From NCBI GenBank assembly GCA_030041475.1, contig JASHNU010000092.1, positions 1 to 64,000 of the forward strand: a stretch of 64,000 nt of DNA, given 5' to 3'. Under the pieces are notes generated by a model, which worked only from the letters and a program-made list of their open reading frames with translations, searched no databases and was not told the origin of the DNA. The translations under genes and the position numbers were made by a program. Below are positions 32,883-41,539 of the stretch, piece by piece (within the stretch, counting starts at the first letter, position 1; every line of letters begins with the position of its first letter). The DNA is from Candidatus Sulfotelmatobacter sp. Its GTDB lineage: Bacteria > Acidobacteriota > Terriglobia > Terriglobales > Acidobacteriaceae.

Positions 32883-35513
32883 TCAGTTTTGGTGCATTAG
32901 GGCCTGATAGCGGGGGTTGTCGTGCAGGTTATCCAGTTCCGGAGTCTTGCTCACCGTTGACTTCGAGTACCCCGCGGTCAGAGCCTTACTCAACCATTCC
33001 AAAGCGGCCCCGGTTTCGCGCAACTGGTTGTACACCAGGGCTGCCTGGAAAAGCAACTCCTTGTCCTTGCGGTTGCCCACCATGGCTTTGTCCAGATAGT
33101 CGAGGGCGCGGGTGCGATTGTCGAGCATGGCCCAGTAGGTCGCTAAGTCGATCAGGACGTTGGTGTCGCGGGGGTTCACTTTGAGCTGCTGCTCGGCCAT
33201 GGAGATGGCTTTCTGGTAGGGCTCCGTAGCCGCCGGTTTGTTGCCGCCATAATAATAGGCTTCGCCCAGGTTGCCCCATGTCTGGTAGTTGCTGTCGTCC
33301 AGCTTCAGGGCTGCCTGAATGTTGCGCGCCACAAGGTCAAACTTGCGCAGACGCAGATAGGCTTCGGCCAGGTTCTGGTAAGCCTCGTAGGATGGCCGAA
33401 TGGCGATGGATCCCTCCAGGGCCTGAGTCGCCTCTTCCTCTTTGCCTTCATACAGCAACACTGCCCCCAGGTTGCTGTAATCGCCATAATCGTTGGGCCG
33501 GAGCGATGCGGCCTTCTCGAACATGGCCTGCGCTTTGTCGTACTCGGCCTCGCCGAAATAAAAAACACCGAGCGCGCTGTAATTCCGCGAGTAGTCGGGA
33601 CGAAGGCTGATGGCGCGCTTGTAAGTGTCCTCGGCTTTGTCGAGCTGATTGAGATTCTGGTAGGCATCGGCGAGACGGCGATAGGCCTGATCGTTCACGG
33701 GGTCGAGCTGAACCGCTTGCGTAAACTCTTGCGCGGCTTTCTCAAATTGCCCCGTACCGTTTTCGATCGTACCCAGGCACATGTGGCCTTCTGCGCCCGC
33801 GTTGCCCAGTTCGATCGCTTTGGCGCAGGCTTGCTGCGCCTGCTCGATCCAACTCTTTTGCTTCGTCAGGTCATAGAAGAACCAGTAGGTCTCACCCAGC
33901 CCGGCTTCAGCCGGACCGTAATTCGGATCCAGCTTGAGCCCCTGTTTGAACATGATCTCGGCGCTGGTCAACGCGTCTCGTTGATGCTGAGACTGAAGAT
34001 AGCCTATGCCCTGGAGAAAGTACTGATAGGCTTCAGGCACAGTGGTGGCGTGGGCGGCGAGGGCTTGCCGCTCTTCCGAGCGCAAGGAAACATTGAGGGC
34101 GCGGGCGATGCCGCTGGTCAGCTTGTCTTCAATCGTAAATAGATCGGACACCGGAGCGGTGATGGAATCTCCGGCGATGTTCTTGCCGCTCCTGGCGTCG
34201 GTCAGACTGTAGGAGGCGCGCAGCAGATCATTGGCCTGCTCCAGCGACACGGCGAGGCCGAGATTCGCGCCCAGTTCTTTTGCGGCATCGGCGAGCGTGG
34301 TGATTTTCTTGTCTTCGAGCGTGCGGGCTGGAACGACTTCCAGATCATGACTGGCGCTCAATTGGGAAAGCTTGGCGGCCACGTCTTCCAGCAGTCCTTT
34401 GCCAAATGCCGTTAGTTTGGGATCGCCTTCGACGGCGGCGAGCGGCAGAAGGGCGATGCTGTTTCGCGCGGCGGCTGGGGCGGTGGGTTGCGGAACTTGC
34501 GTGGTGACGACCTGAGTGGCCAGGCGGCGCAGGATTCTCGGACCCCATACTGCTGCAGCTACCAGCAAAACCACCCCTAACGCACCCAGCGCAAGGCGCA
34601 ACTTTCTTTGCGGAGACCACACCGCCGCCCTACGCACGGTCTTGAGCGTTTTGCCTGCCTCGAAGTCCTTCTTCAGTTCAAGCAAATCGCGATGGATTTC
34701 TGCAGCGGTCTGGTAGCGCATCTCGCGGTTTTTCACCAGACACTTGTCAATAATTTCCTGCAGGCGCTGTGGCAGGCCGGGCGCCGATTCGTTCAGCGAC
34801 ATGGGAGCCTGGCCCAGGAGAGCGTGCACGGTCACGGCCCAGGTGGGGCCGGAGAACGCCTGCTTCCCTGTAGCCATCTCATAAAGCAGAACGCCGAAAG
34901 AGAAGAGGTCGGTGCGCGCGTCGAGGGACTCGCCACGCGCTTGTTCGGGCGACATGTAGGCGACCGTGCCGATCGTCGAGCCGCTGTGGGTGAGGGGGCC
35001 GGTGACGGAGAGGGTGGGTTCTTCGGAGCTGGAGAGGTCGGGACCGGTGAGTTTGGCCAGTCCGAAGTCGAGAATTTTTGCCTGCTCGGTGGTGGTGATG
35101 AAAACGTTGGCGGGCTTGATGTCACGATGAATGATGCCCTTGGTATGTGCGGCCTGGAGGGCGTCGATAATCTGCAGCGCCCAGGCGAAGAGCGTTCCGA
35201 GCGGAACGGGCCTATTGCCGATGCGAACCTGCAGGGTGGCCCCGTGCAGCAATTGCATGACGATGAAGGGACGGCCCTGGTCTTCGTCGATCTCGAAGAT
35301 GGTGCAGATGTGGGGATGATCGAGCGCAGAGGCAGCCCGGGCTTCGCGCTTGAAGCGCTCCAGCGCACGCGGATCGCGAATGGCGTTGTCGGGAAGAAAT
35401 TTCAGCGCGACCATGCGGCCGAGGCGGATGTCCTCAGCCCTGTAGACCACGCCCATGCCGCCCGCACCGAGTTTCTCGAGAATGCGATAGTGCGAGACAA
35501 TCTGATCGGTCAT
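32883..35513 (-). CDS. Membrane Ser/Thr protein kinase with TolB-like and TPR extracytoplasmic part
   Basis: An 876-residue receptor-type kinase. ATG 35513 fits the family start (MTDQIVSHYRILEKLGAGGMGVVYRAEDIRLGRMVALK). Kinase motifs: glycine loop GAGGMG, VALK lysine, HRDIKPANVF with catalytic Asp, DFGLAKL and APE-like SPEQARGE. A transmembrane helix follows (LALGALGVVLLVAAAVW near residue 310), then a TolB-N/adenylate-cyclase-type segment (SIALLPLAAVEGDPKLTAFGKGLLEDVAAKL) and about eight TPR units (PNYGPAEAGLGETYW, PVNDQAYRRLADAYQNL, PDYSRNYSALGVFYFG). Architecture is common in Acidobacteria. Probable role: sensing and phosphorylating cytosolic targets; substrates unknown. Confidence 0.92.
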   Translation of the reverse strand: MTDQIVSHYRILEKLGAGGMGVVYRAEDIRLGRMVALKFLPDNAIRDPRALERFKREARAASALDHPHICTIFEIDEDQGRPFIVMQLLHGATLQVRIGNRPVPLGTLFAWALQIIDALQAAHTKGIIHRDIKPANVFITTTEQAKILDFGLAKLTGPDLSSSEEPTLSVTGPLTHSGSTIGTVAYMSPEQARGESLDARTDLFSFGVLLYEMATGKQAFSGPTWAVTVHALLGQAPMSLNESAPGLPQRLQEIIDKCLVKNREMRYQTAAEIHRDLLELKKDFEAGKTLKTVRRAAVWSPQRKLRLALGALGVVLLVAAAVWGPRILRRLATQVVTTQVPQPTAPAAARNSIALLPLAAVEGDPKLTAFGKGLLEDVAAKLSQLSASHDLEVVPARTLEDKKITTLADAAKELGANLGLAVSLEQANDLLRASYSLTDARSGKNIAGDSITAPVSDLFTIEDKLTSGIARALNVSLRSEERQALAAHATTVPEAYQYFLQGIGYLQSQHQRDALTSAEIMFKQGLKLDPNYGPAEAGLGETYWFFYDLTKQKSWIEQAQQACAKAIELGNAGAEGHMCLGTIENGTGQFEKAAQEFTQAVQLDPVNDQAYRRLADAYQNLNQLDKAEDTYKRAISLRPDYSRNYSALGVFYFGEAEYDKAQAMFEKAASLRPNDYGDYSNLGAVLLYEGKEEEATQALEGSIAIRPSYEAYQNLAEAYLRLRKFDLVARNIQAALKLDDSNYQTWGNLGEAYYYGGNKPAATEPYQKAISMAEQQLKVNPRDTNVLIDLATYWAMLDNRTRALDYLDKAMVGNRKDKELLFQAALVYNQLRETGAALEWLSKALTAGYSKSTVSKTPELDNLHDNPRYQALMHQN

Positions 35514-35695
35514 TGGCGCGCAAACTCCAGCAAGCCCCAATAGGCGGCATGGTACTCAGTTCATCAGAAGGGCGCAATACCCCAAACGTTCCACGCTCAC
35601 CACCCCGCAGAAAGGCGTTATCCCTGCAGCAGCGGTGAGATAATCGTGGCCAGTCGCTCTTCGACGCCATTGTTTTCTCAAATTGTTTTCTCAAT

Positions 35696-36142
35696 ATGAA
35701 GCGGCACGTGCTGATCTACGGGTTAGTGGGTGGCGTCCTGATCACTCTGCTGAAGTGGAGCGAATACCGCTTCCTAGTCATTGCACATTCCATTGAAATC
35801 TACGGCGGACTGATCGCGGCGACCTTTGCCGTTCTTGGCATCTGGCTGGGCCTTAAGCTCACAGGAAGCCGGCAGACGATTGTTGTGAAGGAGATCCCGG
35901 TTCCTGCCGGGGAACCGTTCATCCCGGACGAGAGAAAACGAGAGGACCTCCATATCACCCGCCGCGAGCTCGAGATCCTTGAACTGATCGCCCAAGGCAT
36001 GAGCAACCGCGAGATCGCCGAGAAGCTTTTTGTGAGCGAGAACACGGTTAAGACCCATTCCAGCCGTGTTTTCGACAAACTCGGGGCCAGACGAAGGACG
36101 CAAGCAGTGCAGCTCGGCAAAGAATTCGGCCTGCTTCCCTGA
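35696..36142 (+). CDS. Membrane-anchored LuxR-type response regulator
   Basis: A 148-residue protein with two N-terminal membrane helices (HVLIYGLVGGVLITLLKW and IEIYGGLIAATFAVLGIWLGL) and a C-terminal LuxR/GerE helix-turn-helix: ITRRELEILELIAQGMSNREIAEKLFVSENTVKTHSSRVFDKLGARRRTQAV. No receiver domain or ligand-binding domain. A DNA-binding domain tethered to the membrane resembles the LuxR-DUF4199 linked regulators; the DUF4199 gene is at 37088. Divergent from the kinase gene with 182 bases between the starts. It may control the two following genes. Confidence 0.88.
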   Translation: MKRHVLIYGLVGGVLITLLKWSEYRFLVIAHSIEIYGGLIAATFAVLGIWLGLKLTGSRQTIVVKEIPVPAGEPFIPDERKREDLHITRRELEILELIAQGMSNREIAEKLFVSENTVKTHSSRVFDKLGARRRTQAVQLGKEFGLLP

Positions 36143-36291
36143 TCTCTGCTCGCACGGCTGCTACGCGCACGAAAGCCTGCTCACCCAAAGGATGATTTTT
36201 CTCGCCCCAGCGAAAATCACCCGAAAGAATGACGACAAAGGCCCCGCCTGATGCGGTATTTTCAGTCCGCGTTTCGGAAAGGAAACGAAAT

Positions 36292-37050
36292 ATGACTGCG
36301 ATGAATGGGAGCAAGGGCTTGTTCGGTGTCCTGTCAATCGGTGTCTTGTTGAGCGGCATCCTGGCAACATTGGTGCCGGCGATCTTTGTTCTGGCAATCT
36401 TTGTTCTGGCCATCGGTGTTGTGCCGAATAGTGCGGCCGTTCGAGGAGACGCCCAGGAACTTCCCAAGGTGTATGACGCCTCCATGCCGCGCGAGCGTCA
36501 GATTGCACTGGCCGAGAGCGCAGCCCCGGCGGAGGTCTCAAGCAAGGCGACAATTTATATTCTTGGCCCGAAAGGTCATGAGAAAGCGCGCGAAGGCACG
36601 AACGGCTTTAGCTGCTTTGTTGGGCGCCATTTCGTCAAGCCCACGGAAACGACGGTCGAGCCGGCATGCTTCGACAACGAAGGAAGCCGCACGCTTTTGC
36701 CCATTTACCTGCACAGTGAAGAGCTGCGCTCAAGCGGCAAGTCCGAGGCAGAGATCAAGGCAGACGTCGCCGACGGGTATAAGGATGGCCGCTACAAATA
36801 TCCGAGCAAGCCGGGATTCCTCTATATGATGTCGAGCCAGAACCGTTTGGGCCCCACTCCTGACAATGGCTCGGCTAGTTTTCCGCCCCACTTGATGTTT
36901 TACGCGCCCTACATGACAACGAAAGACATAGGGTTTGACTCGCAGCCGCAGCTGGATTATCTGGGCATGACGCATCCCGGAGCGGGGGATAATTTAATTG
37001 TTGTTCTCCCAAAGACAGCAACGCCGCCGGCGAGCGCGGCTGGACGCTGA
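36292..37050 (+). CDS. Exported or membrane-anchored protein, unknown
   Basis: A 252-residue protein. ATG 36292 has AAAGGA upstream; the frame opens earlier at 36229 without such a site. A long hydrophobic N-terminus (GVLSIGVLLSGILATLVPAIFVLAIFVLAIGVV) may be an anchor or signal. The rest is soluble with FSCFVGRHFVKPTETTVEPACFD, a Cys pair, and a C-terminal half reading PPHLMFYAPYMTTKDIGFD. No recognised domain. Between the LuxR regulator and the DUF4199 gene, and likely part of the same module. Confidence 0.7.
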   Translation: MTAMNGSKGLFGVLSIGVLLSGILATLVPAIFVLAIFVLAIGVVPNSAAVRGDAQELPKVYDASMPRERQIALAESAAPAEVSSKATIYILGPKGHEKAREGTNGFSCFVGRHFVKPTETTVEPACFDNEGSRTLLPIYLHSEELRSSGKSEAEIKADVADGYKDGRYKYPSKPGFLYMMSSQNRLGPTPDNGSASFPPHLMFYAPYMTTKDIGFDSQPQLDYLGMTHPGAGDNLIVVLPKTATPPASAAGR

Positions 37051-37087
37051 GGGCGCAAAGGGCGACATCTAGGAAAGAGACACGTAT

Positions 37088-37651
37088 ATGAGAGATATCT
37101 CCATGAAGAAGACCGTACTCACCTTCGGTCTGATTTCTGGCGCGTTTTCCTCGCTGATGATGATCGCGACCGTGCCGGTCGCGCACAGGCTCGGCATTGA
37201 CCAGGCTGAATTCATCGGCTACACGACTATTGTGCTGTCGTTTTTGCTAGTGTTCTTCGGCATCCGCTCCTACCGCGACAACATCTGCGACGGCCGGATC
37301 ACCTTCTTGAAAGGATTCGCCGTCGGTATCTGCATCACTGTAATTTCTTGCATCTGCTATGTCGTGACGTGGGAAGTTCTCTATTACAACTTCCTGCCTG
37401 ATTTCTGGGACAGGTACGGCGCTCACTTGGTGGAGAAGCTCAAAGCCTCGGGCGCGAGCCCTGCAGCCATCCAGGCGAAACTTCAGGAGGTGGCAAAATA
37501 CAAGGAGCTATACAAGAACCCATTGGTCAATGCAGCCCTGACATTCATCGAGCCGTTCCCGATTGGGCTGGTAATAACGCTGATTTCGGCGGCGATCCTG
37601 CGGAAGAAGCCGCAATCACAGACTGCACAGTCACCGGTGCAGGCGGCGTGA
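37088..37651 (+). CDS. DUF4199-domain membrane protein
   Basis: A 187-residue protein with four predicted membrane helices (FGLISGAFSSLMMIATVP, FIGYTTIVLSFLLVFFGI, FLKGFAVGICITVISCICYVV and FIEPFPIGLVITLISAAIL). The FFGIRSYRDNICDGRITFLKGFAVG segment is the DUF4199 core. DUF4199 proteins are frequent partners of LuxR or two-component genes. Start ATG 37088 (ATG 37103 possible). Between helices 3 and 4 lies a polar helical loop rich in A, K and E. Confidence 0.8.
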   Translation: MRDISMKKTVLTFGLISGAFSSLMMIATVPVAHRLGIDQAEFIGYTTIVLSFLLVFFGIRSYRDNICDGRITFLKGFAVGICITVISCICYVVTWEVLYYNFLPDFWDRYGAHLVEKLKASGASPAAIQAKLQEVAKYKELYKNPLVNAALTFIEPFPIGLVITLISAAILRKKPQSQTAQSPVQAA

Positions 37652-37726
37652 CTTGAGAGCGTTGGTGGGGTGTTTAGGGTAGCGAGCCAAACGCGCGTTT
37701 ACTGCGGCGCAAGTGCGCGGCGCACT

Positions 37727-37780
37727 GCGCGGCTCGCCCAAATCCTTCACTGCGCAAAGAACGCTGGCTCAGGATGACAA
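37727..37780. repeat. 54-bp dispersed direct repeat, copy 2
   Basis: Aligns with 11927-11980 over its whole length: GCGCGGCTCGCCCA, then GCGCAAAGAACGCTGGCTC and GGATGACAA, with about six substitutions. It sits between the convergent DUF4199 and CpaE-like genes. Confidence 0.8.
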
Positions 37781-37792
37781 AGCAAACCGGCA

Positions 37793-39049
37793 CTATTGTC
37801 CGGCCCTGACAGCGGAAAGATTCAGCCGACCCGGCATCTTCTTGCGCTCGCCTTCCTGGGCATAGATCAGATCAGGGCCGCCGTCGGTCGAGGCGTCAGC
37901 TAATGCCGCGGCCAGAGCGCGATACGACCGGCTAATCTCCGGTCCCTCCTGCAGCACCACGGGCGTGCCGTGGTCGATCGCGGGTGAAACCGAGTGAAAT
38001 GCGTTGGGAACCTTCCACAAGACCTTGCAGTTGGTAGCGTGCAGTACATCCTCGTCGGTAAAGCCGGGAATTTTCTTGTAGCGATTCATCACCATGCGCA
38101 GGCGATCGCGTCCGGTACCCTCTTCGAGGAACGCGTGAATGCGGCCGGCGCTCCACAGCGAGACGACGTCGGTCTGGGCGACCACGAGCACCGCGTTGGA
38201 GAGATCGGAGAGCAGGCGCGTAGTGGCGTCGAGGCGGCTGGAGGCGTCTACGACAACAAAGCGGTAATGATTCACCAGCAGGTCAAACAGGCGGGCGAGT
38301 TCGCCCGGCGTGGGCTCGGCGGGATAAGGCTGCTCCGGCCCGGCCAGAACGTGCAGGCCCTCCTTGGTCAGAGTCATCAGGCCATCGAGCAGCGAGACAT
38401 CCATGCGGTGCAGGTTCTGCAGGGCGTCCAGTACGCCGAACTGAGGGCGCAGGTTCAGGTGCAGAGATGCATGGCCGATCGGCGCGAAATCCACCAGCAC
38501 GACGTCGCCATGAGCCTGCTGCAGAGCGAGCGCAGTGTTGACCGCCGCAGTGGTGCAGCCAGCGCCACCCTTCGCGCTCAGAAAAGTGAACACGCGGGCC
38601 TTGCCGGCAGCTCCCGGCGTGCGGGTGCGCGTGGAGGTGAAACGAGTAAGCGCTTCCAGCAGCCCGTCTGATCCGGCCGAATGATCGAGGTATTCGCCGG
38701 CGCCGGCGCGCATGCTGGCTACGATGGCGGTCGGCTGCGTCATGGGGCCGTTGGCGAAAATCGCAATCTGTTGAGTCGTAGCGCGGATCAATTCGATGGC
38801 GCGTATGGCGCGCTGCGGCTCTTTGGAAATGTCGACGATGGCGACTTCCGCGCGCGACTCCTGCAGCTGTCGCAGCACAGAGTCGGTGGGGCTGACGGGG
38901 AAGCCGATGTGGGCGAACACCTTCTGCCCCAGCTTGGTCGCTTCCAGCCGACTTTGCAGCGCGGATAAGTGTTCCGGGTCCTCGGTCAGGAGGGCGACGG
39001 CGATCCCATGCATAGCGCGGTTCTCGCTGATTTCTCTCGGTGTTTGCAT
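37793..39049 (-). CDS. CpaE-like MinD/ParA-family ATPase with receiver-like N-terminus
   Basis: A 418-residue protein with an N-terminal CheY-like domain lacking the phospho-Asp pattern of active receivers (VALLTEDPEHLSALQSRLEA, VAIVDISKE, IAIFANGPMT) and a C-terminal MinD-type ATPase. The deviant Walker A is KGGAGCTTAAVN, followed by VVLVDFAPIGHA and YRFVVVDASSRLD. CpaE proteins localise pilus (Flp/Tad) assembly factors. No cpa/tad pilus genes are nearby. ATG 39049 is used; the ATG at 39013 (MHGIAVALL) is a plausible alternative. It is divergent or isolated from both neighbours. Confidence 0.82.
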   Translation of the reverse strand: MQTPREISENRAMHGIAVALLTEDPEHLSALQSRLEATKLGQKVFAHIGFPVSPTDSVLRQLQESRAEVAIVDISKEPQRAIRAIELIRATTQQIAIFANGPMTQPTAIVASMRAGAGEYLDHSAGSDGLLEALTRFTSTRTRTPGAAGKARVFTFLSAKGGAGCTTAAVNTALALQQAHGDVVLVDFAPIGHASLHLNLRPQFGVLDALQNLHRMDVSLLDGLMTLTKEGLHVLAGPEQPYPAEPTPGELARLFDLLVNHYRFVVVDASSRLDATTRLLSDLSNAVLVVAQTDVVSLWSAGRIHAFLEEGTGRDRLRMVMNRYKKIPGFTDEDVLHATNCKVLWKVPNAFHSVSPAIDHGTPVVLQEGPEISRSYRALAAALADASTDGGPDLIYAQEGERKKMPGRLNLSAVRAGQ

Positions 39050-39366
39050 GTTAGAAAGAGATCGCACCCCCGCCAAGTGACCTAGGTAATCGATCGCTCG
39101 TGGCACCGGTGTTACCTGCTGCGAAGGCTCAGGGCACACCACAGAAAGGTGGAGGCTGGGGGAGTGCACAACGCAGAAAAACCAGTGCCTGTAATGCAAA
39201 CGATTCTATGTCATCCGTCTGAGGTTGAAAAGGCACAAAGGTGGAATGCGAGCAGGTTTTTTGTGGACTAGTCCGAAACTAACCCGGGGGCGTAGAAGCC
39301 GCCCTCGCTCACGCTTGATTGAACCTCAAGGAGAGAGTTTGTGTGTTACGCAAAAAGGAACAACGG
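39050..39366. other. Gene-free stretch
   Basis: About 317 bases between the CpaE-like start and the stop of the beta-propeller lipoprotein gene on the same strand. A plus-strand 72-codon ORF (39225-39443) overlaps the lipoprotein gene and has no supporting feature. No clear promoter, terminator or repeat was found. Confidence 0.45.
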
Positions 39367-40557
39367 CTATGGTGGCGGAATCTGGACCAAGGTCAGGAGC
39401 ACTCCCTCGCTCGCAGCAAAGGGAGAACCGGATAAAGGAGTGAGCACGCCGCTGGTGGAATCGATGCTAAAGGCTTGAATGCCCGTGGGGCTGGCGACGT
39501 AAAGATACTGTCCGAGGTAATACGGGGAGTCAATGGCCATCGAAAAGCCCACAATGGCGAAAGGAGAATCAGAAAGCGGAGTGAGCGCGCCGCTGCTCGA
39601 ATCAACGCTATAGGCGGACATGTTGCGGTTATTGCCGAACATGCCTTCGTTGAGCACGTAGAGGAATCCGTTGGGGGACTCGTTGGCGAAGACGATCGCG
39701 GTGGGGTTCGTTCCGGCGGGGACAGGGGAATTCGGAACGAGGGTGAGCCCTCCGGTGGTGCTCAATATAGAAAATGCGGCGATCTGGTTGGTTTGAGACA
39801 GCGTGGTATAGACAAAGAGGCCGGTATAGACGATGCCATAAGGCAGAGTGTTGGTTTCACCCGGAATAGTAAACGGAGAATTGGGTACCTCGGTTAGCGC
39901 TCCCGTGGAACCGATGCTGAAGGCAATGACGCCGCCCGAGTCGGCATCGGGAGCGTAGAGAAACTCGCCGGAGGGATCGGCTGCGAGAGAGATGCTGCTT
40001 CCGGAGGGAAAAGGAGATCCTGCAATGGGCGAGGGCACGCCGGTTGAGCTTACGGTAAACGCGTCGACCGCGGCGATGTCGGCGGCATAGAGCAAGCTGC
40101 TGTTCGGCGGCGAGGCCAGGCCAGCAGGAGCGGTAAGGGTTCCGGTGGAGAAGGGAGAGCCCTGGAGCGCGGTCAGCGCCCCGGTGGTCTGGTTGATGGA
40201 GTAGCCGTACAGGCGCGATTGGGAACCGTCGGAGGCAAACAGGAACTGATTGTTCACGGCAGTGAGACCGGCAGTCGAGGAGGGACCCGGCACGGAGCCG
40301 ATTGTGGTAAGCGCTCCGCTGTTGCGATCAATGCCGAAGGCCAGAATCTGCCCCGTCAGGCTGTAGGCGTAGAGGAACTCGGGGCCAGGCATGACGGGGC
40401 ATGCGGCGGTGCCTTGGCCGCAGGTGCAGGTGGTGCTACTGCTGCTGGGGAGGTTGCAAACGATCGGCGTCGCGCTGCTGCCGCAGGAGGTTACCGCTAA
40501 GGCAAGCGCAACCACGACGAAGAGCTTTTCGGGAGTGTGGAGCAGGTTGATCAGCAT
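39367..40557 (-). CDS. Lactonase-like beta-propeller lipoprotein
   Basis: A 396-residue protein. ATG 40557 has GTGGAGAAG upstream; its lipobox is VTSC (LFVVVALALAVTSCGSS), giving a lipid-anchored protein. The rest consists of seven or so blade-like repeats with the pattern SGAL-T-x-(I/L/V)-x-SPF: SGALTTIGSVPGP, TGALTALQGSPF, TGALTEVPNSPF, SGALTPLSDSPF, SGVLTPLSGSPF. This is the lactonase/6-phosphogluconolactonase-type propeller, widespread in Acidobacteria, where lactonase activity is not shown. A periplasmic or surface binding role is likely. Confidence 0.85.
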   Translation of the reverse strand: MLINLLHTPEKLFVVVALALAVTSCGSSATPIVCNLPSSSSTTCTCGQGTAACPVMPGPEFLYAYSLTGQILAFGIDRNSGALTTIGSVPGPSSTAGLTAVNNQFLFASDGSQSRLYGYSINQTTGALTALQGSPFSTGTLTAPAGLASPPNSSLLYAADIAAVDAFTVSSTGVPSPIAGSPFPSGSSISLAADPSGEFLYAPDADSGGVIAFSIGSTGALTEVPNSPFTIPGETNTLPYGIVYTGLFVYTTLSQTNQIAAFSILSTTGGLTLVPNSPVPAGTNPTAIVFANESPNGFLYVLNEGMFGNNRNMSAYSVDSSSGALTPLSDSPFAIVGFSMAIDSPYYLGQYLYVASPTGIQAFSIDSTSGVLTPLSGSPFAASEGVLLTLVQIPPP

Positions 40558-40740
40558 GAGCTTCTCCACTCGATGAGGATGGTGGTCGCCGAGGGGCAGG
40601 CGAGATTGCCCTATGGGACACTCTCTAATGCGTCACAACCCCGAACAAGTTAGAAAGTTTCCCGCAATAGAGTAGAAAGAACACAGCAGGAAACCGCGCG
40701 GCCGTGCTGGCTAGAAAGGACCGACAAACCCGGACTCCAG

Positions 40741-41271
40741 TTAACCCACGACGGGGCGGCCGGCAGAGACAGCGACGGGCTCGTCTTCATCCTGGTGGCG
40801 ATGCAGAGCCGAGACGCGGGCGTAGGTCGGCGAAAACTCCGCGCTTTCAGGCAGGTACTCGTAGCCCTCGAAGCGCACGGCGACTCCGATCTTCGTCTGG
40901 GCCTGCGTCTGGGCCTGCGTCTGGGCCTGTGTTTGAGGTTGCGTGTCGACATTGCGGGCGGCAGGGCTCGCCGCCTCTTCCACCGAGGTCGCCGGCTTTA
41001 CGATCCGCAGAATGCGTCCGCGGCAGCGCACCAGCATGTTCTCGCCCAGCGTAATTTCCGAAGGCATGCAAAGCGTGAGCTCAATCTCAGCGCCTTCCTG
41101 TAGAGCAGCATCCGTGAGGAAGAAGACGCCACGAGAGCTTACGTCCTGGGTAAAGCCCAAGCCGTCGGTCGCAGTTGAAATCTGGCGCAGCGAGAGCGGA
41201 AGCAGATAAGGAAAACGTTGTCCGACGCGGCGTTCCACTCGAACTGGAGGCGCGGTCATAAGTTGTGACAC
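40741..41271 (-). CDS. PilZ-domain protein with QT-repeat insert
   Basis: A 176-residue protein with a PilZ-type cyclic di-GMP-binding motif: RRVGQR (RxxxR) and DVSSRGVFF (D-x-S-x2-G), then an acidic/Ala segment, a QAQTQAQTQAQT run, and a last strand set IGVAVRFEGYEYL. A single domain, no membrane segment. PilZ proteins relay cyclic di-GMP levels to motility or export. The run of Gln-Thr is encoded by repeated CTGGGC-style codons and may vary in length. Start GTG 41271 or ATG 41259 cannot be decided from the weak ribosome-binding sites. Confidence 0.82.
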   Translation of the reverse strand: MSQLMTAPPVRVERRVGQRFPYLLPLSLRQISTATDGLGFTQDVSSRGVFFLTDAALQEGAEIELTLCMPSEITLGENMLVRCRGRILRIVKPATSVEEAASPAARNVDTQPQTQAQTQAQTQAQTKIGVAVRFEGYEYLPESAEFSPTYARVSALHRHQDEDEPVAVSAGRPVVG

Positions 41272-41539
41272 ATCCTTCGCCCAGTGGCCAGAGAGCGTAC
41301 GCGCTAATGTATCTTACCGCGCTCGCGATGAGAAGTTGCAAGTTAGTTACAGCAGCGGAATTTCCCAACTTGGTCATTCGCATGTACTTGATGAGAAGGA
41401 TTACGCAATCGGACTACGCCTGCTTCGCACCGTCTGTGGAAAACTCGGCTCGCGGGCCGCAAGGTGCTCCAGTCTGTGCGTGGCGAGCTGACGATATACT
41501 GTCGGTACGCCGCGTCGTGGCGGCAACCGCAAGCGAGTC

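Noticed and set aside
39225-39443. 72-codon plus-strand ORF
   Set aside because: Overlaps the beta-propeller lipoprotein gene and is a mix of basic low-complexity residues without a ribosome-binding site.
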